A DNA stretch of 10,873 bases from Pseudomonadota bacterium. Lineage in GTDB: Bacteria > Pseudomonadota > Alphaproteobacteria > Rhizobiales > Hyphomicrobiaceae. The DNA lies in the NCBI GenBank assembly GCA_023390485.1, contig JAEWCT010000085.1, forward strand, positions 1-10,873. The letters are read 5' to 3'. The notes below the pieces were generated by a model that saw only the letters and a list, made by a program, of their open reading frames with translations, was not told the DNA's origin and did no database searches. Position 1 is the stretch's first letter, and every line of letters starts with the position of its first letter. This document shows, one piece after another, positions 6,979 to 10,873 of the stretch. Position numbers and translations under genes: made by a program.

Positions 6979-7258
6979 TGCACGGCGATTAACAATACCA
7001 ATGCGGCCGGAACCTCTTCCTGCGCCCGCCCGCACCTCAAATTGCTAACGCGCGTTGACGTTTGCGCCGATGAACCGCGCATACTCGGACGGAGTGTTTG
7101 CAATCCGCTCCGTTCTCAACACTTCATTGACCATCGAGGCGCGGATGGGGCAATCGCGTCAAATTTTCGGACCAAAGTTCACCATTCCTCACGGCCGGGC
7201 GGGTATCACTGGATGAAAAGCAGTAATCGGTCAGTGTCGCCGATAAGAGGTGTGCGTT
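6979..7258. other. 280-base non-coding region after nrdJ
   Basis: No gene is supported here. There is no obvious intrinsic terminator after nrdJ. A possible promoter for the next gene is TTGACG (7055-7060) with CATACT (7080-7085), but the 19-base spacer is long. The -35 overlaps a perfect 10-base palindrome, AACGCGCGTT (7047-7056). Short inverted arms ACGGAG/CTCCGT (7089-7094, 7108-7113) and AGTGTT/AACACT (7093-7098, 7118-7123) follow just downstream, in the expected leader; they overlap each other and are weak. Confidence 0.35.
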
Positions 7259-7681
7259 ATGAGTGCCGAAATTATTCAGCTTGCTGCGTTCCGAGCTAAC
7301 CGGCAGGCGGCCGAACCCGCTCTGCTGGCGAACTTGGGAACACCGCTTCCTGAAGCTCCGCCGAGATTTCATTTCTGGACCGGCGCGTCGGGCAAACGCT
7401 ACGTGCACACCGTCTACAGCCTCTTCGACTGCCCGACGTTGGAAGACGCCAACTACATTCTCGTCCGCCGGAGCGACCGCTCACGGCGCACGGTGCTCGC
7501 GATCGGCCGTCTCGCCAATCGCTGCCCGACGCAGAACCTCGCGGAGATCCGCCAACATTCGGCAGCGCTCGGCGCCGATGAAGTTCACGTGCACCTGCTC
7601 GCATCCTCGTCGCAGGAAGCAGAAGCGGTCGAGGCTGATCTCATCACGGCGCAGTTCCTGACAGAACCGCACTCGGCTTAA
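7259..7681 (+). CDS. Hypothetical protein, possible degenerate GIY-YIG-like fold
   Basis: The function is not recognised. The protein has 140 residues, no signal peptide and no membrane segment, so it is probably cytoplasmic. It opens with MSAEIIQLAAFRANR, a short amphipathic lead seen in many small alphaproteobacterial proteins. A central part follows with WTGASGKRYVHTVYSL (40-55). From residue 66 the order NYILV, then LAIG (80-83), then NLAEIRQHSAALGADEVHVHLL (93-114), then EAEAVEADLI (120-129) resembles the strand-strand-helix-helix order of GIY-YIG domains. The YIG tyrosine is replaced by Ala81, however, so nuclease activity is doubtful. The ATG at 7259 has AAGAGG (7245-7250) 8 bases upstream; the GTG at 7250 is less likely. 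It converges on tyrC with only 18 bases between the stops. The reading frame and ribosome site are seen; the fold is inferred. Confidence 0.75.
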   Translation: MSAEIIQLAAFRANRQAAEPALLANLGTPLPEAPPRFHFWTGASGKRYVHTVYSLFDCPTLEDANYILVRRSDRSRRTVLAIGRLANRCPTQNLAEIRQHSAALGADEVHVHLLASSSQEAEAVEADLITAQFLTEPHSA

Positions 7682-7689
7682 ACGCCGAG
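7672..7689. terminator. Hairpin between convergent genes, candidate bidirectional terminator
   Basis: CTCGGC (7672-7677) and GCCGAG (7684-7689) form a perfect 6-bp stem with the loop TTAAAC, which contains the TAA stop of the upstream gene. It sits exactly at the junction of two convergent genes (stops 18 bases apart). No T-run follows on either strand, so termination strength is uncertain. Confidence 0.35.
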
Positions 7690-7699
7690 CGATAGCACT

Positions 7700-8668
7700 T
7701 CAGTTCGAGCTGTCCTTCGTACGGGCAGGGGACCGGCCGAAGTCAGGCTGCGCCGTATCCTGGCCAGCTTGAATGATCCCGCGCCGGATCGCGCGCGCTT
7801 CGGTAAAGAGACGTTGCAACGTGTCGCCGTCGGCAAAACGGATTGCGCGTTGCAGAGCGGTGAGGTCCTCCGCGAAACGGCCGAGCATTTCGAGCACGGC
7901 GTCTTTGTTATTCAAAAAGACATCGCGCCACATCACCGGATCGGAAGCGGCGATGCGCGTGAAATCGCGAAAGCCGCCGGCCGAGAACTTGATGACCTCG
8001 CTGTCGGTCACGCGCTCGAGATGGGCCGCCGTGTTGACGATGTTGTAGGCGATCAAGTGCGGAACGTGACTCGTGATCGCGAGCACCAAGTCGTGATGCT
8101 CGGGCGTCATGATCTCGACATTCGAGCCGAGCTTTCGCCAGAACTCTTCCAGTTTTGCGAGCGCTGCGGGATCAGCCTCGTCGCCCGGTGTCAGGATGCA
8201 CCAGCGTCCGTCGAAGAGTTCGGCGAAGCCGGCATCAGGGCCGGACTGCTCGGTTCCTGCGATCGGATGTCCGGCAATGAAGTGAACGCCCGCAGGAATG
8301 TGCGGCGCGATGTCATTGATGGGCGCGGCCTTCACCGAGCCGACGTCGGAGACGATCGCTCCCGGTTCGAGGTGCGGTCCGATCGCTTCGGCGATTTTCT
8401 TGTAGGCGCCGACGGGCGTGCAGAGGATGACGAGATCGGCGCCTTTCACGGCGTCAATTGGGTCGGCGTATGCCTTTCGGACGAGGCCGAGTTCTTCTGC
8501 CCTGGCACGCGTCTCGGGTGCAAGCGCGCAGCCGACGATGTCGCCGACGAGCCCAGCGCGACGCGCTGCGTGGCTGATCGACGAGCCGATGAGGCCAATG
8601 CCGATCAGCGCCAGACGCTTGAACATCGGCTTGGTCGTGCTCACGGTCATACTTTCCGGTTTGGCCAT
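7700..8668 (-). CDS. tyrC: Prephenate/arogenate dehydrogenase (cyclohexadienyl dehydrogenase)
   Basis: Catalyses the NAD(P)-dependent oxidative decarboxylation of prephenate (to 4-hydroxyphenylpyruvate) or arogenate (to tyrosine) in tyrosine biosynthesis. The 322-residue cytoplasmic protein has an N-terminal Rossmann fold with LIGIGLIGSS (Gly23, Gly25, Gly28). The family motif HPIAGTEQSGP comes next (His134), then SHVPHLIAYN (His201, His204) and GGFRDFTRIA in the substrate-binding helical domain. No chorismate mutase or ACT domain is fused. The ATG at 8668 overlaps the hisC stop as TGATG, so translation is coupled; in-frame Met7 and Met15 are alternative starts. The 15-residue lead before FKRLALIG is probably dispensable. 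Prephenate versus arogenate preference cannot be read from the sequence. Confidence 0.93.
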   Translation of the reverse strand: MAKPESMTVSTTKPMFKRLALIGIGLIGSSISHAARRAGLVGDIVGCALAPETRARAEELGLVRKAYADPIDAVKGADLVILCTPVGAYKKIAEAIGPHLEPGAIVSDVGSVKAAPINDIAPHIPAGVHFIAGHPIAGTEQSGPDAGFAELFDGRWCILTPGDEADPAALAKLEEFWRKLGSNVEIMTPEHHDLVLAITSHVPHLIAYNIVNTAAHLERVTDSEVIKFSAGGFRDFTRIAASDPVMWRDVFLNNKDAVLEMLGRFAEDLTALQRAIRFADGDTLQRLFTEARAIRRGIIQAGQDTAQPDFGRSPARTKDSSN

Positions 8669-9771
8669 CAAGCCGCGCCCTTCAGGTAACGGGCGAGCGC
8701 TTCGATGACGCGTTTGTTGTCGCTTTCGGATCCGATCGTCATGCGGAGCGCGTTCGGGAAACCGTAAGCACCGACTTTGCGCACGATGATGCCGTTGGCC
8801 TTCAGGAACTCGTCAGCTTCGGATGCCGTTTTTCCTTTGATGCCATCGAAGTGGATGAGCACGAAGTTGGCAACGCTCGGCGTCACGGCGAGACCGAGCT
8901 TCTCAAGCTCACCCACGACCCATGGCAACCATTTGTCGTTGTGAAGCCTGGCGCGCTCCATGTGCTCGATGTCCTCGATCGCGGCGGCGCCTGCGGCAAT
9001 CGCCGGAGACGACAGATTGAAGGGGCCACGGATGCGATTGAGCACGTCGGCGACCTCGGGTGGGCAATAGGCCCAACCGATTCGGAGCGCGGCGAGCCCG
9101 TAGATCTTCGAGAACGTGCGCGTCATGACCGTATTGGCGGTCGTGGCGACGAGTTCGAGTCCGGCCTCGTAATCGTTCTTGCTGACGTACTCGGAATAGG
9201 CGGCGTCGAGCACAAGCAGGATGTCGCCTCGTAGCCCGGCGCGCAGGCGGCGCACTTCCTCGATCGGGATGTATGTGCCCGTCGGGTTGTTCGGGTTGGC
9301 GATAAAGACGACGCGGGTCTTCGGCGTGACGGCTGCGAGTATAGCATCGACGTCCGTCTTCAGGTCGCGTTCGGGCGCCACGACCGGCGTCGCGCCGTTC
9401 GTCAGAATCGCGATGCGGTAAACGAGGAAGCCGTGCGCGGTGTAAATTGCCTCGTCGCCGGGACCGAGGTAGCCGCGCGCCAAGAGGCCTAAAAGCTCGT
9501 CCGAGCCCGATCCGCAGACGATGCGGCGCGCATCGAGCCCATAACGCCGGGCGATGGCGTCGCGAAGCAAGGTCGCCTGACCGTCGGGATAGCGCTCAAG
9601 CTCGCCCGCTGCCATCTTGAAGGCCGCGATTGCCGCAGGGCTGGCCCCAAGAGGTGTTTCGTTCGACGATAGCTTAACCGGGGGCAAAACGCCGCCCGCC
9701 TTGCTTTCGCCGGGGACGTAAGCGGCAATGTCAAGGATGCCAGGACGTGCAATTGGCGCAGTAACCACCAT
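8668..9771 (-). CDS. hisC: Histidinol-phosphate / aromatic aminotransferase
   Basis: PLP-dependent class I/II aminotransferase of the HisC group, 367 residues, cytoplasmic. Visible landmarks are SSNETPLG near residue 35, substrate contact ERYPDG (59-64), and the CGSGSDEL cofactor-phosphate loop (86-93). NPNNPTG (159-165), Asp189 ([10 protein letters not shown]), the Schiff-base lysine Lys222 in TFSKIYGLA, Arg230 (LRIGW) and Arg343 (LRMTIG) follow. The named reaction is histidinol phosphate formation, but no his genes are nearby. It is coupled to tyrC, and HisC-like enzymes are known to transaminate prephenate and aromatic keto acids, so the likely job here is tyrosine/phenylalanine synthesis, possibly alongside histidine synthesis. 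The start at 9771 has a weak GAGA ribosome site 6 bases upstream. It is divergent from metX. Confidence 0.93.
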   Translation of the reverse strand: MVVTAPIARPGILDIAAYVPGESKAGGVLPPVKLSSNETPLGASPAAIAAFKMAAGELERYPDGQATLLRDAIARRYGLDARRIVCGSGSDELLGLLARGYLGPGDEAIYTAHGFLVYRIAILTNGATPVVAPERDLKTDVDAILAAVTPKTRVVFIANPNNPTGTYIPIEEVRRLRAGLRGDILLVLDAAYSEYVSKNDYEAGLELVATTANTVMTRTFSKIYGLAALRIGWAYCPPEVADVLNRIRGPFNLSSPAIAAGAAAIEDIEHMERARLHNDKWLPWVVGELEKLGLAVTPSVANFVLIHFDGIKGKTASEADEFLKANGIIVRKVGAYGFPNALRMTIGSESDNKRVIEALARYLKGAA

Positions 9772-9815
9772 ATACTATCTCGAATTTTTGAACGGTCTTG
9801 TCGATTTCGGGCGCA

Positions 9816-9844
9816 TTGATAGGGTCTTCACCACTTGAAATCAA
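9816..9844 (-). promoter_or_regulatory. Candidate promoter of the hisC-tyrC operon
   Basis: On the minus strand TTGATT (9844-9839) and TATCAA (9821-9816) are separated by 17 bases. Each matches its consensus at 4 of 6 positions, and the -10 lies 44 bases before the hisC start. Spacing and position fit, but the evidence is sequence only. Confidence 0.35.
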
Positions 9845-9848
9845 AGAT

Positions 9849-9862
9849 TAAAGTTGACTTTA
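9849..9862. promoter_or_regulatory. Palindrome TAAAGTTGACTTTA in the hisC/metX divergent region
   Basis: TAAAGT (9849-9854) and ACTTTA (9857-9862) are perfect arms separated by TG. The element holds a TTGACT box (9854-9859) that could be a -35 for metX, although no good -10 follows at 17 bases. Its place between two divergent amino-acid genes makes an operator plausible; no regulator consensus is recognised. Confidence 0.3.
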
Positions 9863-9923
9863 TCTGCGGCCAGCCTAGCAAGCCCGCCCGACCGTTTAGA
9901 TCCTTGGACATCGAACCGATACG

Positions 9924-10873
9924 ATGACTGGCGCCTCACCCAATCTTGCTGCCCCTGTCTCGCGGCGGCATCCCCAGGTGGATACGCCGTCGAGCCCGGT
10001 CGTGCATTTCGACGCCAGCGCGCCTCTCCGCCTTGCCTGCCAGCAGGATCTGGCGCCGTTCTCCATCGCCTATGAGACCTATGGCGAACTCAATGCGGCG
10101 AAGTCCAACGCAATTTTGATCTGCCACGCGCTAACAGCCGATCAGTACGTCGCGAGCCGCCACCCCATCACCGGCAAGCCGGGGTGGTGGAACAGCATGG
10201 TCGGTCCGGGGAAGCCAATCGACACGGACCGGTTCTATGTCATCTGCTCGAACGTCGTCGGCGGCTGCATGGGCTCGACAGGTCCGGCATCGATCAATCC
10301 GAAGACGGGCACGCCCTACGGCCTCACCTTTCCGGTCATCACCGTCGGCGACATGGTCGAAGCGCAGGCGCGTCTTATCGACTATCTGGGTGTCGACCAG
10401 CTGTTCGCGGTGATCGGCGGCTCGATGGGCGGTATGCAGGTTCTCGAGTGGGCGTCGCGCTACAAGGATCGCGTGTTCGCCGCCGTACCGATTGCGACGG
10501 CGGCCTGGCATTCCTCTCAGAACATCGCGTTTCACGAGGTCGGCCGGCAGGCGGTCATGGCCGACCCCGAATGGTCGGGCGGCAACTATTATGCTGCTGG
10601 GACTGTGCCCAAGAACGGTCTCGCAGTCGCGCGTATGGCCGCGCATATCACATACCTTTCGGAAGAAGCGCTGCATCGAAAATTCGGCCGCAACTTGCAG
10701 GACCGGTCGTCGCTGTCGTTCTCGTTCAACGCCGAGTTCCAGGTCGAGCGCTATCTCCGTCATCAGGGATCGACGTTTGTCGATCGCTTCGATGCCAACA
10801 GCTATCTCTACATTACCCGCGCCCTGGATTACTTCGACATGCGCGAAAGCGCGGGTGGCGTTCTCGCCAATGC
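9924..10873 (+). CDS. metX: Homoserine O-acyltransferase MetX, N-terminal part (cut by window edge)
   Basis: Activates homoserine by acylation (usually with acetyl-CoA) as the first committed step of methionine synthesis; cytoplasmic alpha/beta hydrolase fold. The first 316 residues are present with no stop before the right edge. Seen: [13 protein letters not shown] (64-76), [14 protein letters not shown] (108-121), the nucleophile elbow GGSMGGMQ with catalytic Ser167, and [12 protein letters not shown] further on. The catalytic Asp and His near the C-terminus lie outside the window. The ATG at 9924 is the first start in frame; the ribosome site is weak. In many alphaproteobacteria metW follows metX; that could not be checked here. 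Some MetX proteins use succinyl-CoA, so the acyl donor is inferred. Confidence 0.93.
   Translation, partial: MTGASPNLAAPVSRRHPQVDTPSSPVVHFDASAPLRLACQQDLAPFSIAYETYGELNAAKSNAILICHALTADQYVASRHPITGKPGWWNSMVGPGKPIDTDRFYVICSNVVGGCMGSTGPASINPKTGTPYGLTFPVITVGDMVEAQARLIDYLGVDQLFAVIGGSMGGMQVLEWASRYKDRVFAAVPIATAAWHSSQNIAFHEVGRQAVMADPEWSGGNYYAAGTVPKNGLAVARMAAHITYLSEEALHRKFGRNLQDRSSLSFSFNAEFQVERYLRHQGSTFVDRFDANSYLYITRALDYFDMRESAGGVLAN

Noticed and set aside
7769..8689. Long plus-strand open frame (306 codons) opposite tyrC
   Set aside because: It is the antisense shadow of tyrC in GC-rich DNA; the minus-strand frame has all the dehydrogenase motifs, and the plus-strand protein has no recognisable domain.
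10131..10763. Minus-strand open frame of 210 codons opposite metX
   Set aside because: It is a shadow of the metX coding frame, which shows the nucleophile elbow and family motifs.
1..10873. Mobile elements, CRISPR arrays, tRNA/rRNA genes, phage or defence genes
   Set aside because: No transposase, integrase, regularly spaced repeats, tRNA-like cloverleaf or rRNA sequence was seen; all long coding frames are core metabolic or division genes or small conserved-looking proteins.

Overview
The window is an ordinary chromosomal segment of an alphaproteobacterium, most likely of the order Hyphomicrobiales (Rhizobiales). The evidence is the GC-rich sequence, the strong preference for G or C at third codon positions, the ftsE-ftsX-ydcF-plsC gene order, and a hisC-tyrC pair divergent from metX. 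A Hyphomicrobium-like genus is possible but cannot be fixed from this sequence alone. There is no sign of a phage, transposon, CRISPR array, RNA operon or defence island.

Layout. (1) 1-423, minus strand: the 5' part of a hypoxanthine phosphoribosyltransferase gene (hpt), cut by the window edge. (2) 589-3959, plus strand: a compact envelope/division cluster made of ftsE and ftsX (the FtsEX divisome ABC complex), a membrane-anchored YdcF/DUF218 protein, and a PlsC-type acyltransferase. The ftsE-ftsX and ydcF-plsC pairs overlap, which suggests co-transcription. As given, ftsE carries a 1-base frameshift between the LSGGE signature and Walker B. Correcting it restores a full-length 218-residue FtsE. 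(3) 3960-4106: a gene-free stretch with a long imperfect hairpin (4004-4054) and an alternative pairing partner just upstream. (4) 4107-4409: a small exported four-cysteine protein of unknown function. (5) 4588-6978: a compact B12-dependent (class II) ribonucleotide reductase with a C-terminal six-cysteine zinc-ribbon-like tail, preceded by an excellent housekeeping promoter (TTGACA, 17 bp, TATAGT). (6) 7259-7681: a 140-residue conserved-looking protein whose C-terminal half resembles a degenerate GIY-YIG fold. (7) 7700-9771, minus strand: hisC and tyrC, translationally coupled by a TGATG overlap, forming an aromatic amino acid (tyrosine/phenylalanine) unit. (8) 9924-10873, plus strand: metX, homoserine O-acyltransferase of methionine synthesis, divergent from hisC and cut by the right edge.

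The genes fall into functional blocks rather than one system: purine salvage; cell division with phospholipid/envelope work; DNA precursor synthesis; aromatic amino acids; methionine. I found no convincing undescribed multi-gene system. The points most worth checking are the ftsE frameshift, the structured element between plsC and the small exported protein, the promoter and possible NrdR half-site before nrdJ, and the two unassigned small proteins.
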